The translations under genes were made by a program, and so were the position numbers. DNA of 64,000 nt from the NCBI RefSeq assembly GCF_000003815.2, contig NC_049995.1, positions 4,169,747-4,233,746 on the forward strand, in the 5' to 3' direction. This document shows positions 52,776 to 64,000 of this stretch, one piece after another (within the stretch, counting starts at the first letter, position 1; each line of letters opens with the position of its first letter). The DNA comes from Branchiostoma floridae (taxonomy: Eukaryota > Chordata > Leptocardii > Amphioxiformes > Branchiostomatidae). The notes under the pieces are model-generated. The model did not search any database. It was not told where the DNA came from and saw only the letters and a list, made by a program, of their open reading frames with translations.

Positions 52776-55700
52776 TCAATCGATTGCCATGGTACTTGGC
52801 ATGATAAAATCTGGCTTATCAACATCCCCGTTAAAATGTCCCAGAACAGTTGAGAAGAGATTCCTCTCCCAGGAACCCACCCAGGAACTTCTTATCTTGT
52901 TCCCCTTCCTTCTCTCACTCTGCATGGCGCTACCTTTCTGACTATCAACACCAAAGATCTCTCTGATCTTGGAACTGTCAAAATCAGATGGAACATCCAC
53001 ATCAAGTTTCTGTAAAACCTTGAGGACCATTCGTTCTTTGTGTTCCAAGAGTTGGTTGAATGTAAGACACACTTGGATTCCTGAATCTTCTTGAGTGAGA
53101 TCAAATGCTTTTTGCATTTGCATGATCCAAAACGTGACAAACACAAAATGCACGCCGTGTGTGACAGGACATGTGATCATGCGTGGATGTTCAACAGAAA
53201 ATTTGAAGAATGGTGATTCGATCTTAAGCGTTGGAACTCGAAAGAGTACATCCAACCTGAACGTGGTGTCAAACAAGTAGCGCCAATAGCTGCCATTGAA
53301 TACCAGATTGAGACAGGAGTCAAGAAAACCGGGAAGGTCTCTGTACATAAAGATTGTCTTTGCCTCTGGTGTAGCTTTCTGTAAGAGGTCAGCGATGAAA
53401 ATGACCTCGCTTCGAAACTTGTAGCAGATGACTGTCTTTGACGGGTCCTGTTGTTGGAAGCAGAAGTTGAGCAGGAAGACGCTGCATCTCAGCAACATGA
53501 TGATCTCTTCCCTTTCATCCGAAGTGAGGACGTCTCTCGCGCAAACATGCTGATGATAAACAATAAAGATGACCGTTATGACTTTTATCTTCATGATACT
53601 AACAGTAATAATATCACCTTGTTACCGAGACAAAATATACATATCTATAAGCAATCATTTTTCGCAATGTCCCCAGACTTTACATGCGTAATCGTTCAGT
53701 GTTGCCATTGCATTGTTCATCTGTATCACCCCCATAGCTAACTCTGGCCTTTAAACGTTGGACATATTACCTTACCTCAATGATCACATGAAATACGTCA
53801 GGTTCTGAAACGGCCTGCACGTCGTTAAGAACGTCCATAGCTTTACACATCAGCGTTGAGCCACAACGTCCTAAAGCAATCATAGTATAGCACCATAAGA
53901 CTCTACAGATAAACGTATAACTATTACTAACAGCACTTTTTATTTCATTTTATTTACATATATCGTAGAATGATTTTATGTATTGGTTATCTATTTTTTT
54001 TTTTTTTGGCCAATGATACAACTCATTACACGGATCTGCCTAGGCAGCTTTGGGCTGGTAGCGGCAGATCCACAGAGATACAGACGAACATACATCATCG
54101 GTCGACGTGATCGCACATGTTCGCACATGTTAACACACGACGAGGTTATACCGCCCCTTACGGGGTGACATACCCTTTCATGCGCCAGGTCTCCCGTCCG
54201 GGTGAATGATGTAAATCACCGTGAGCCGAAGCTAGGTACTCATTTTCACCTGAATATAGTGAGGAAATCCGTGTAAAGTGCCTTTCCCAAGGCCACAAGA
54301 TCGGTATATACGGTAACACGGCAGGCGGATTCGAACCCGCAACCTCTCGGTCACGGGGCGAACACGGTCCCACTGCGCTACGCGGTCCCACGAATTCCTA
54401 ATGATTTATATTGACAGGTATATATGCCTTAATGATAATTTTTAACTCAATGTTACTTTTTATTCTATTTGATATTAATGTACATGTATGTTTGTGGTTA
54501 CCCCCAGGGCACATCAAAAAGCGCCAAGATAAGGCGATATGTCATCCCCGTTAAAATGAAGAAAAAAAGTCTATCGGGTTAGATAATAGTCCCGATTTCA
54601 GTGTCAAGATGGACAAGAAACAGTAAAGACCCCAATTAAATTCATGTTTGAAAAACAAACTAGAGTTCCACGGCCTCATACCTTCGCTGAATGATGTAAG
54701 CCTTTTCGAGTGAAGTATTTTAGATGCTTCTAATTGATTATAGAAATGTGAGATCATTTGCATAAATTTCGATCATTTCCCCACGCATATAATACAAGTT
54801 ATTCAAAGTGTAAAAGTCTAATCTTAGTAAAGAAGACTATTGTAGCATTTCCTTATAAATTATATGAACGAGGCCCTCATCTACGTCTGATAACAAATAC
54901 TATCTGATGACAAATGATGATGATGATGTCTGATAAAGTTCACATTCTTTTACTGACTTATTAGCTTCGCCAAGAAGCTTATGTTTTTGCCGACTTGGGT
55001 CTGTATGTAGGTCAACAGGATATAACTCGAGAAATTGTGGATGGAACTTTTTTATTTTTTGCAGGTGTGTAGCGGTTGCTTAAAGGCATGCCTAGTTCGA
55101 AAATGGGTTACCTGGCGTTTTCCTATGGTACATTAGCGAGCTTAGTATTTTTTTTGGTGTTTTTTCGGGAGGCATAAGTCAAAATGTAGCTGGGCGATTT
55201 CCACGATATTTGGCAGGTCTGTAGCGGCTGTGGAAAGGATTGCCATGTGCGAGAATGGTTTAGCTACCTTTTACCTATGGTGCTGTAGCTGGCTTTGTAT
55301 GTAAGTGCGTTTGTCTGTAAGCAAGATAACTCGAGATGTTCTTGATGGATGTTAATGATATTTGGTTGATAGGTAGGGGACACAGAAAGGAAGGTCAAGT
55401 TCGATAATGGGCCTCCTGGCAAATTGTTTTGGTACTGCAAGTGAGCATCAAAGTTTGCGCCTAAATTTTCCAGAAGTGCCAGGTTCGTGATTTTTTACTG
55501 GTGGATAGCTGTTGGTACTAGGAGTCAATGGTCTAATTTTGGGCCCCCTAGCAGCTTGTTTGGAATTGCAGTGGGTGTTATATTTCGTAACTTTTTAGAT
55601 GGATAACTCCTGAGGGGATTGATGGATATTTTTTGTTTTTGGTAGGTAGGTACTTTGGATGATTATCAACATAATGAGATGCAAATTATATAAATCACTC

Positions 55701-57651
55701 TGTATTTAATATAATTACTTAGGGAAACTTCTATAACGGTTGAAAAATACTTGTGACGGAGTCACCTGAAAGGACTTGAATCGACCCATAGATGTCTAAA
55801 AATAGAGAAGAAGTAGGTCAAAGGAGCCAGTGGAAGCAGGGGATCCCTGATAAACAGACGTTGTCTTGGAAGCATGAAATTCTGATTGACCAGGGATGTT
55901 ACTAGGTCATCCGTGTACTATTCCGCCAGGATGGAGTCTGGTAGAGACTACTGGCTGAAAAATGCCTATAAATGGTCATGGTTCATGTTAGCAAAATACA
56001 AAGCCTGACCGTGTCCAACACGTATCTATAGAATTAAGCAATTAAATAGCTTGCTGAATTGATGTCAATACGACGGCACACAGCAAAGGATTCATAGCAG
56101 TTGAAATATAACATATCTATATACAAGTGTTGCTTATATCTATATACAGATCAACAATAAAAGCAACACTATATCATGGGAACGGTAAAAATGTAGTAGA
56201 GGGAACTTGACGAATATCACTTGATATAAAGATGTAGAGCTAATATCTACTAGACACTTCAGGTGTATTTTCTTATGATGGACTGCAAGGAAACTTGGTG
56301 TTCCATGTGCCAGTAACACTACATGGGTCTAAACAAACGAATAAGTACTATGTAAAGTCAGTAATATAACATAATTGAACAATGACGGCTTGTAACACAT
56401 AGTACTTACATCTGTGAACTAGGTTAAAACAACAAGTGACCAAGTGCTGGGACAAGACAAACCCAACATGTTGAAGAACAGCACTTAGGTCAAAAGGGTC
56501 ACCGTCAATTATCCACGCATTCCTCAACTCTTAACAGAGATGTCATGTTGTAAGGGAAAGGTCGGCTAGAAAGAACTGACATCATTGCGAGAAATACAAA
56601 TCGCCAAAGGTGACAGGCGGCTGTCATCGGACAGTCGCAGAAATCATAACCTTGGACTCTGTAAAATACCTCTGACTAAACTCGCGACTGCAAAACTTTA
56701 CTTTCTATTTTCATGAGATTGAAACAAACGTTCACCAAGGCGGGGGTCGTAGCAATCCTTACATATGGCCCTTAGATGACCCTTGGTGAGTTAAAAAGTT
56801 CCGTAAATTGGAAGGAACAACTGTTACAGTGGCCGGGGTTTGGTGAGTGACGAATGCAATTATCGGCGTGACTTCCTGTGGTTTCCAGGTTTCCAAGACC
56901 TACCCACATACCAACTATCACTTCAATCCATTCAGCCGGTCTTCAATTTGCTGGTTTCTACATACATACATACATACATACATACATACATACATACAAA
57001 CGCTACCCAAAACATAACCAGCTCTCCGAAAGTAATTATGACAACACAAAATAGAACAGTAACCTCATACCTGTACAAATTGTTCTGATTATGCAAAGAC
57101 ATTCATTCACATCGCCAAAACATTTGCTGCATTATGTACACCGACAGAATAGACTAATCTACTCACAATGTTCATAATCCAACCAACCACTACATGATGT
57201 GACTAGATAACATATGGACTTATACACATTAATCATTCAAAAAGAACTATCTTCCATAGAAATTGTTTATTTGGCGAAGATATGTGTTCGAGGAACTCTA
57301 GTTACTAATGCCGTAGCCTCTTTTGCAGTCTTCGAGGTCTGGCTTATGTTAGTTAGGGTGGGGGTGGGGGGATTCGCTAGTTTCACAGTTGACAAAGGTT
57401 CTCTAATGGTGGAAAATGGAGTTTGTCCTCCCTTCCACAACAAACTCTCCTCCACGGTAAACTTCTTTTCTAGACAAACTTCCGTCACCGGTAAACTACA
57501 CATAAAATTAGTGCTGTGGAAATTAGCTCTTACCAGTGTTGTACAGGAACATGTTCTGAACCATTGACTGAGTTCCTGTCAGAGCTTCAGCCACTTCTGG
57601 AAGCGCACTAAAGGGGAGGAGCAACAGTTCCTCTGCGTTTTCACGTTGTGC
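52776..57651 (-). CDS. Sulfotransferase-like protein, 5' end unresolved
   Basis: Likely PAPS-dependent sulfotransferase-fold protein, substrate unknown. Minus-strand exons in phase: 57534-57651 (acceptor TTTTTCAG), 53776-53900 (donor GTAAGG) and 52776-53549 (acceptor ATCATCAG), together about 338 residues to the stop. Exon 2 holds IALGRCGSTL, the P-loop-like 5'-phosphosulfate-binding motif that opens the sulfotransferase domain. The last exon holds TIFMYRDLPGFLDS about 120 residues later, where the 3'-phosphate-binding Arg and Ser of the family sit. The exon 2 acceptor is a tandem TAGAG; the second AG gives the phase that matches the upstream exon. A 5' exon or start codon is not fixed, though an in-frame ATG lies at 57727-57729. 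The 3.6 kb intron 53901-57533 is full of repeats. The P-loop has Cys where many relatives have Ser. No Golgi anchor is visible in this part. Confidence 0.7.
53930..54560. repeat. Dispersed repeat containing a SINE, in the sulfotransferase-like intron
   Basis: The left part (TTTATTTACATATATCGTAGAATG) and right part (CCCCAGGGCACATCAAAAAGCGCC) resemble the two halves of the 36770-36895 region, with different contents between. The minus-strand SINE below lies in the middle. Confidence 0.6.
54165..54392 (-). mobile_element. tRNA-derived SINE
   Basis: On the minus strand the head reads GACCGCGTAGCGCAGTGGG (A box) and then TGCGGGTTCGAATCCGCC (B box), spaced as in a tRNA gene. A unique tail follows with AAAGGCACTTTACACGGATTTCC and CACCCGGACGGGAGACCTGG. 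The acceptor stem does not pair, so it is not a tRNA. Pol III transcription and LINE-driven spread are known for such elements and inferred here. Confidence 0.8.
54955..55690. repeat. Dispersed repeat starting TAGCTTCGCCAAGAAGCTTATG
   Basis: Three loosely similar sub-blocks each carry phrases of the type GATAACTCGAGA...GGATG and TTGGTAGGTAGG / TTGCAGGTGTGTAGCGG, at about 55020, 55330 and 55610. The CGCCAA/TTGGCG terminal phrase recurs at 34850 and 57270. No ORF. Confidence 0.5.
55700..56950. other. Intron sequence, nothing recognised
   Basis: Within the long intron of the sulfotransferase-like model. A short local duplication CTATATACA(A/G) near 56110-56150 is the only structure seen. Confidence 0.4.
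56957..56999. repeat. (CATA)n microsatellite
   Basis: About ten perfect CATA units. Confidence 0.97.
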
Positions 57652-58130
57652 CTGAAAAACACACGAAAAAGAACGCCATACAGACTGTGAATTCATTTGG
57701 TTGATAATTATCAAATATCTTATTAACATTCGAACATGAGATCGAAGACCCCAAAGAAATGATAAAAATCACAGCCGACGTTTCGGTGACCAGAACTAGT
57801 CAGAATCGCCCTAACAAGATGACATACGGTCAACGATACGTTGGCTATGATTCGATGTCTTGGTTATGAATAAAGGACATGAAGAACTTTGCTTTGTTAA
57901 CCTGTAATTGTCCCGGAGCAGGTAAAATTACTATCGGTCATTTCCATGAAAAATGCATGCTTATGCAGCTTTCAATAACTTACACATATAACAAGTATAC
58001 GATTCCTACCATTTATCACATGAATGAAATATGGAAATTTCGCATTAAGTATGCAAATGAAACCGTATTTACAATTTGGGATATGTTAATGTTCCACTTG
58101 CCATCATTTACATATTGTATCAATTGAAAA

Positions 58131-58375
58131 TACATGTCAAACCTGCCCGAGCGACCACCTCTTCTCAGCGACCACCTGGCCATTTCGACCGCTTTTTCTC
58201 GGTCCCGATTTTTAGGAACCAATAGCGACCGCATCATTTTCAAATTGAGGTTTTCATCGATTTTTTATGATAACTACTGCGATTTTGTACCGAAATCGGC
58301 CAGTTTGCGTCGGATTTTGACTGCCATTACGATGTTATGTAAAGATGGCGGCGGTCAATGGGACAGTCTGCTGTA
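58131..58375. repeat. Possible relative of the CAGTCAAACCTG MITE
   Basis: It begins ACATGTCAAACCTGCCCGAGCGACCACCT and ends GGGACAGTCTGCTGTA, with GACCACC and GCGACC words inside. These recall the TACAGTCAAACCTGTC...GGCCACC start of the element at 18792, but the far end is not convincingly mirrored. Confidence 0.35.
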
Positions 58376-58732
58376 ATATGTGAGGAAATTTCTTTGTAAG
58401 AAAATCCGAATTTAGTTGTTATTACAGAAGTTTTTTTAAAAATCTATATCATTATAAAGTGAACGAATGCTGAAGCGTATATAGCCTCATACTTTTTTAA
58501 AGAAAGATCTGTGCAGCCTATACCTTTTTAAGAAAGATCTGTGTAAGTACTTTTGTCTAACTGTACTGTACATTCACCCGTGGGTAAGTACGCTATTGGG
58601 ACATACCGGGCATCGAATTCGAAAGGTGCACCGTAGTTATTTCAGATACGGCGATCAAGAACAACGTATGGTAACTGACAGCATCAAAGTTCCCTTACTG
58701 TCTAAAACGTTAGGGACCGTACGGCGTTTACT

Positions 58733-58855
58733 GAGGGGGGAGGGCCGGTCGCCAGGGGGGGGAGGGCCAAGCAAAAAAAAAAAATCTTGGGGGGAGGGCC
58801 AGGCAAAAAAAAATTATCCTGGGGGGAGGGCCACGCTATTTTTTTTTTTTCAAGA
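58733..58855. repeat. G-rich minisatellite
   Basis: Four imperfect units of GGGGGGAGGGCCA(G/C)GC separated by A-rich spacers (AAAAAAAAA). It lies about 200 bases upstream of the start codon of the next gene. The G runs could form quadruplexes. Confidence 0.85.
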
Positions 58856-59047
58856 TCCAAAGATCTATAATTCCTCTATTAACTTCTCAAATATTGTGTA
58901 CGTCTATTTGACGTACGTGTCGTAGTATTATATATGAAAATCCGCCGGTCATCGGAGCGAGCAGCGTGTCGGAAATTTTTGCATCCCTAAAATCCCAAAT
59001 GGAATGGCCCAGAATATCCCACAATCCTCTACGCTTCTGAAATCAAC

Positions 59048-62000
59048 ATGGCGACAGCGAAGAAGCGGAAAATCGACGATGTTACTTTTCTTCAGAGGCG
59101 AAGCAATACCAGGGCAGCCAGCAAGATACACCCTCGATTGCGGTTGTCTTTACAACCCCTAGATGTCGATGAAACCCTGGAGAAGCTCAGCGTGATGGGT
59201 GATCGCACAAAGGACGATATCCAGAGAAGAAAGCTGTGGGCCCTTGAGAGAATACTCGACGAGCTCCGGCTTCCAGTAACTGCCAGCGACAAGTGTTCCA
59301 GTGGTTGGCTAGACTTTGATTACGCATATGCCCTTTTCTGCTCGTTCTTTGTGACATCACCTAGCGTAGAATACTTCCGCGATGTCCTTTTTCACGAAGA
59401 TGTTGGACTACCGGTAGTGCTATACACGCGACCTACGGGTGAGCGGCTCGTTATTTTGAGTAACAAATGTGGATCGGCTTCTGTGGACATGGCAAACCTT
59501 TTGTCTCACATGTGTGAACAAGATGATGAAAGAGAACTCCATCAGGCCTCGACAGAAAGCCCTCTGACTGCGGATTTAGTACACCGTGTGCTGGAATCAA
59601 TGACCAATGAGTACGATAGGTGGATGGCCAAACTGCTTCTGTGTACAGATAAGTCAAGGTCGGAAATCTATCAGCTGGGCATACATCCTGATAGGGCCCG
59701 CAAGCTGTTGGTCACCCTGAAAGAAAGGCTGTCTGCATGGGAGGGGAGCAAAATTGCAGCAAAGGATACCACTCACCTAAGGCTGACCAAACGGTTGGAA
59801 AATCTTGAAGAGAAAATTAAGTTGATTGAGCAGAAGATCGAACAAGTCAGTGGAAGGTGGACCGCTGAAAGGATTGGTGATCTACAGGAACAGAAGGTTA
59901 TGCTGGAGGAATCCCTGGATAATGTTAAGAAACTTAAGGTATCACACACTTTACATTGTTTTTTGTGTAGTATATTGAAATATGTTTAGAGTAAATATTT
60001 TCGTGTCAGGTTGAAACAAATCCATCTAATTGAAATGTTTTGCCCTATGGGAAAATATGGTCGAACTACACATTTATGCCAATATAAACTGCTGCTAGTA
60101 TATTTTCAAACTACAAATATTTGGCAGTTGGGTGTCATTTATATTTTACTCTGAATACTCATGGTTTGTATAATGTGGCATTGTTTTTTTTTATATATGG
60201 CAATAGTACAGTCAGATATTGACATCTATTTCACAACATTTCCTAGGATGCAGAGACACCGTACCATAGACAGCGCCTCCAACAGGTCGTCATGCGGAAG
60301 GCAAAAGAGCTGGCAGCAGGGAACAGAATAAAACAGCGAAGTCTTGGTGCTGGTACAGAGCCCAAACTGGATTCGGAGGACGAGGAGTGGATTGCTAAGT
60401 GTATAGGTACATTGACACAATCTCTTCCTTCTGTGTGTTCTATCAGCCATGTCACAAATATTCATACCCGTAGTAAAGGCTTTAAGTTAAACTAAGAGCT
60501 ATATATAGATGAGCTGCCAGATAAAATGTCCTGTTAAAGCCAACTTGTTTTGACAATGTTTGCATGTATTGTTAAGTAAACTTGACATGTTTGGGCCTCA
60601 ATTATGTTTGCTTTTATTAATGTCAACCATGTCTTGCAGTATTCTGTACTACAAAGCGGTCCTCGTCGACTTCACAGAAAGATGAACAATACTATAAAAT
60701 AAATACTTGAAAGAGTCTGATTTTTTGCTTTTATGTTGACTTCAGAGGATAAGACCACAGTGCATGGGAGAAGACATGAAAGTGTGTTGTACACTCACCA
60801 CCGAGTAAAGAGCAGGGATCTGCTGCGACTAGCAAATTACAGGAGGTTACAGCGTGGTGCAACACTGATTCGCTCAGTATCTACCGTCGCAGTAAGATCC
60901 CGACCGACAAATGTCAGATCCAAGCAAGCAAAGAGACATGTAAGTGTTACATGATTGGACCATTATTGATAAGCCTCTGTTATGCTTTGAACTTGTGATG
61001 TTGACTCTGTTTTAATCATCATCATCTTTGCCACTTATCAATGTAAGTTTTAATACATTGTTACCTGTTGATAACAATCCTATAGCAATATACTCCTACC
61101 TCCTGTTGAATATGACATTTTGGAATAGGTTGTCTTTTCTACCTGCAACATATGTTCTACATTTTAGGTTGGCAATACATTGTTTTTATTTCTATACTTT
61201 GAATACTCAGAAAGGGAAAGGACTATGGTGCTCAAAAAAGCCGCCGAAGACCGAAGACAGGGACAATGAATGTACCCATCACCAACGGAAACACGTGGCC
61301 CTGGCTAAGGAGCACCTGTTTGGCAACGGGACTGATGTGTCAAAGAGTCATGGTCTTATCATCAGCATGGACGATAAAGCCTATCTACGTCCTGGGACAT
61401 CAGGTCAGTGACATTGACTTTACACACGCACTAAGATGCTAGTTACACGTTCTTGTGAATAATGGCTTTGATGTTTCATTATTATTTCTTTCTATTTTCT
61501 TTGTGAAATTCAATACTGCGTTCAACTTATTGAATAGATAGTCATGATCTTTTGCTTTCTTTTGCTTGCTTGCTTCTATGCAGTGGAAAACTGTGGAAAC
61601 AGAATTGGTTTGTTTAAATTGCACGGTTGCTTTTGATATTTTTGCAGAGGGATTCACCAGCGCCAGGTGTCAGACTGTACTGCAACTGGCAGAAGACAGC
61701 ACAAGGAAACTCCCACTTCACGACTTTCCGGAACCGTCCATGTACATCACCCCATCAGCTTTTCGGTTGATGAGGAAAGAGTCAGTTGATGCAGGCGGAG
61801 AAAGTCGTCTTAAGTCTACGGATGATGTGTCATTGGCAGTGATTCATCCCAAAGCATACGTCGGAACCAACGGAACGACATGGGGGTCGAACCTAATGCG
61901 CCTGAGGAGGGAATGCCCAGCGGAATTTGAAATCGAGTTGTCACCGGACAACGTCAAGCACAGTACACCAATCCGGAAACTGTGTGCTTGGGTTGGGGAC

Positions 62001-63891
62001 AGTGTAGCCTATTTCATGGACTGCACAATGGAGGGAGATGTCATGAAAGTGACACAAGACCATGACTGCCCCTTCCGGATGTATGAGCTTCAGCGAATAC
62101 AGTCCTTAAAGGATCAAGTCACGCGTGCTACAGAAGAATGGTGCGACGAGAAGGGGACTTTGCCGGGTAGAGAGATCGCGACAGGAAGCGAGGTGGTGGA
62201 CATGGTTGCATCCCTCAGCGACAAGATTGAAGAGGTAGTAGCTGCCCTGTCAGAGTGCACTGGTGCTCCACTCTGGCAACACTACTGTGATGCTATGGAA
62301 ACCTGCTGCACAGTCCAGAAGTTCCTGTCAAATCTAAGGTTACCACAACCTTGCCCTCAACTTCTGGAGCTGACTGACGCAGGGCCAGGTGTAGGCGTGT
62401 CAAACTTTGAAGCAAGTAGTATCTTTTCTCTATCTCTTTTAATATATATGTATACCATATATGTACAGAAATCTACACTTTTGATGCATACTATAGCTGT
62501 GAAGTTTCTAATTTTTCTGACCCTAAGCCTGTAGTTAAGTGAGTTAGCCATACACTAATGTATGAGTGGGTTATGAATATATATCCTGGATGTGTTTTGA
62601 TATCTACCAATTTATTTGGTTTATGATATAAGGTAATATTCATTGATGAACAGTTATGTTATTTTCCTTCTCTGACACAGTGGTACTAAAGCAGGTTTTA
62701 TTTAAAATTCTTAGGTCCGGTTTCGAGCTGCAGAGAGGGCAAGAATCCACTCTACTGACCTTCTGTGCCGTATCCATAGAGCGAGGGAGGACTCCGGCCA
62801 AAATGAGGCGGAACGACTTAATGCGTCTATGGGTAAGTGCATTGATACAAAAATAATCTAATTTACTGTTTTTTAGTCACTTGACATTTTGACAGTCATG
62901 AAATATTCAGGACATAATTTTTTTGTTGCCCTCAATGTGTGACTTGTAGTTCCATTCAGCTCCCTAACAGTGCAGCTTGGGAAATTTAAAATATTTGATA
63001 TTTCCATTTTCAATATACAAGTGTTCGCGAACGGCATATAGCAAGGTTAAAATAGTGGGGCACAACAGAAGCGGTTTAGGCCCTGACATATGCCTATATT
63101 TATTCAACTTTGTATTACATCAATCATGAATTACACTTTCAATGTAAAGGACTTTTGTTTTCTCCTGTAGGTGATGCGATTTGTGATGGTGGAACCATTA
63201 GGTGGCAACACTTCTCTCCGCTCCATGGCCTGACAGAAGAAGACCTGTCGACAATGACAAGGTCAAGCCTAGAAGACCATCGACAGAAGATGGAGGAGAA
63301 AAATGCTTGGGCTGTGGCTGAAGAAATAAGGCTACGAATTGATGATTCACCTGCACCAACAGGTTTCATCAAAAGCTTTATTGTTGACCAACCAGGTATT
63401 GTATGATAACCAAATGGTATAATACACAGACTTGCATGATGTTTTCCTTCTGTTACTTATATCTTACTCCTATTCTACCAGAAAAGCAACCTATTTTCTT
63501 TTCCTGATAATGTCTACTTTTCATATCTATGTTGCAAGAAAACACTACTTGCTATCAAAAAATGTAACTTCTATTCTATCAGAAAACCTTTTTTCATACT
63601 AGAGGTCTATATTAAACAGAAAGGTGGTTCAGTTAACAGTTAACCCAAATATTGGCACACATAACTCAATAATACGTAAAGCAGATTTATAAAAAACTGT
63701 CTTCACTTGTTACTTTACAGGCTCTCAGTTCTTCTTCAACCGGGATCACTTACTCCGGTACATGAAAACAGCCAAGACACTGAGGACATCACTTCCTGGG
63801 TACCACTACTTCCACAAGATTGAGGTCTTCCTTGAGAAACACTTCACTATTGGAGAGCTGTACATGGAATATGTCAAGGGAAGTTGTAAAG
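59048..63891 (+). CDS. Large unrecognised multi-exon gene, 3' end beyond the window
   Basis: I do not recognise the family. Exons: 59048-59938, 60247-60406, 60746-60939, 61211-61403, 61648-62390, 62715-62832, 63171-63395, 63721-63891. Donors are GT and acceptors AG with agreeing phases, giving about 898 residues. The start ATG in ATCAACATGGCG opens MATAKKRKIDDVTF, a nuclear-localisation-like basic patch. Residues about 245-297 are a Lys/Glu-rich coiled coil (LTKRLENLEEKIKLIEQKIE). Exons 2-3 are basic (RQRLQQVVMRKAKEL). Around residues 467-481 the junction of exons 4 and 5 gives IISMDDKAYLRPGTSEG, a hydrophobic strand followed by DD, reminiscent of the first catalytic strand of DDE/RNase H-fold transposases. 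The exon 8 donor (GTGAGG) may be skipped, in which case the frame stops at 63942-63944 after a His/Ser-rich tail. It may be a cellular gene or a domesticated or intron-bearing transposase. Confidence 0.75.
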
Positions 63892-64000
63892 GTGAGGCTC
63901 CTAGTCACTCTCACAGTCACATTCACCTGTGGATGGAGGGATAAGAAAAAGTGAGTACAGTTTCAACTGAAGCTTTCACTGTGATTAAATCCTGTTTTAT

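Noticed and set aside
54158-54391. Protein-coding gene on the minus strand
   Set aside because: The frame is an accidental reading through the tRNA-derived SINE.
57267-57503. Extra exon of the sulfotransferase-like gene
   Set aside because: An AG acceptor exists, but no good donor is found and the end overlaps a dispersed repeat (TTTGGCGAAGATATGTGTTC).

Overview
The window is animal nuclear DNA. It has intron-rich genes with GT-AG splice sites, nuclear genes for mitochondrial proteins, non-LTR retrotransposons, many short inverted-repeat DNA elements and tRNA-derived SINE sequence. Gene content and repeat style fit an invertebrate deuterostome, most likely a lancelet (Branchiostoma); the species is inferred from style, not proven. 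It is draft assembly, with N gaps at 16167-16266, 25349-25956, 43929-44899 and 51638-51749 and single Ns near 28033 and 38262.

Layout. 1-813: 3' end of one eEF1A gene (+). 3103-4991: complete three-exon MRPS14, mitochondrial ribosomal protein uS14m (-). 5471-14545: a second, complete eEF1A gene (+) with a TATA box, a pyrimidine-rich start, a noncoding first exon and six coding exons. Its 4.1 kb fifth coding intron carries a non-LTR retrotransposon with an open endonuclease/reverse-transcriptase frame. 16715-20948: complete seven-exon MPV17 (-), with three inverted-repeat elements in its introns. 21670-28596: weak model of a small unrecognised gene (+) head-to-head with MPV17. About 22.6-42.9 kb is mostly repeats: a foldback element, a 132-bp tandem repeat beside a gap, a Mutator-like element with a perfect 10-bp target duplication, one DNA element nested in another, several TA-flanked or hAT-like MITEs, a GGTAAA-rich array and a dispersed segmental duplication. 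42932-46068: partial gene for a single-pass membrane protein (+), interrupted by a gap. 46-52.7 kb: repeats and a 5'-truncated LINE with its target duplication. 52776-57651: sulfotransferase-like gene (-), 5' end unresolved. 59048-63891: at least eight exons of a large unrecognised gene (+) that runs past the window end.

These are ordinary chromosomal neighbours, not a pathway. The functional links visible are shared roles in translation (eEF1A in the cytosol, uS14m in mitochondria) and two compact divergent arrangements, MRPS14 with eEF1A and MPV17 with the small gene, which may share promoter regions. I found no convincing new multi-gene system. The best candidates for something undescribed are the large gene at 59048, the single-pass membrane protein at 42932-46068, and the layered history of small DNA transposons.
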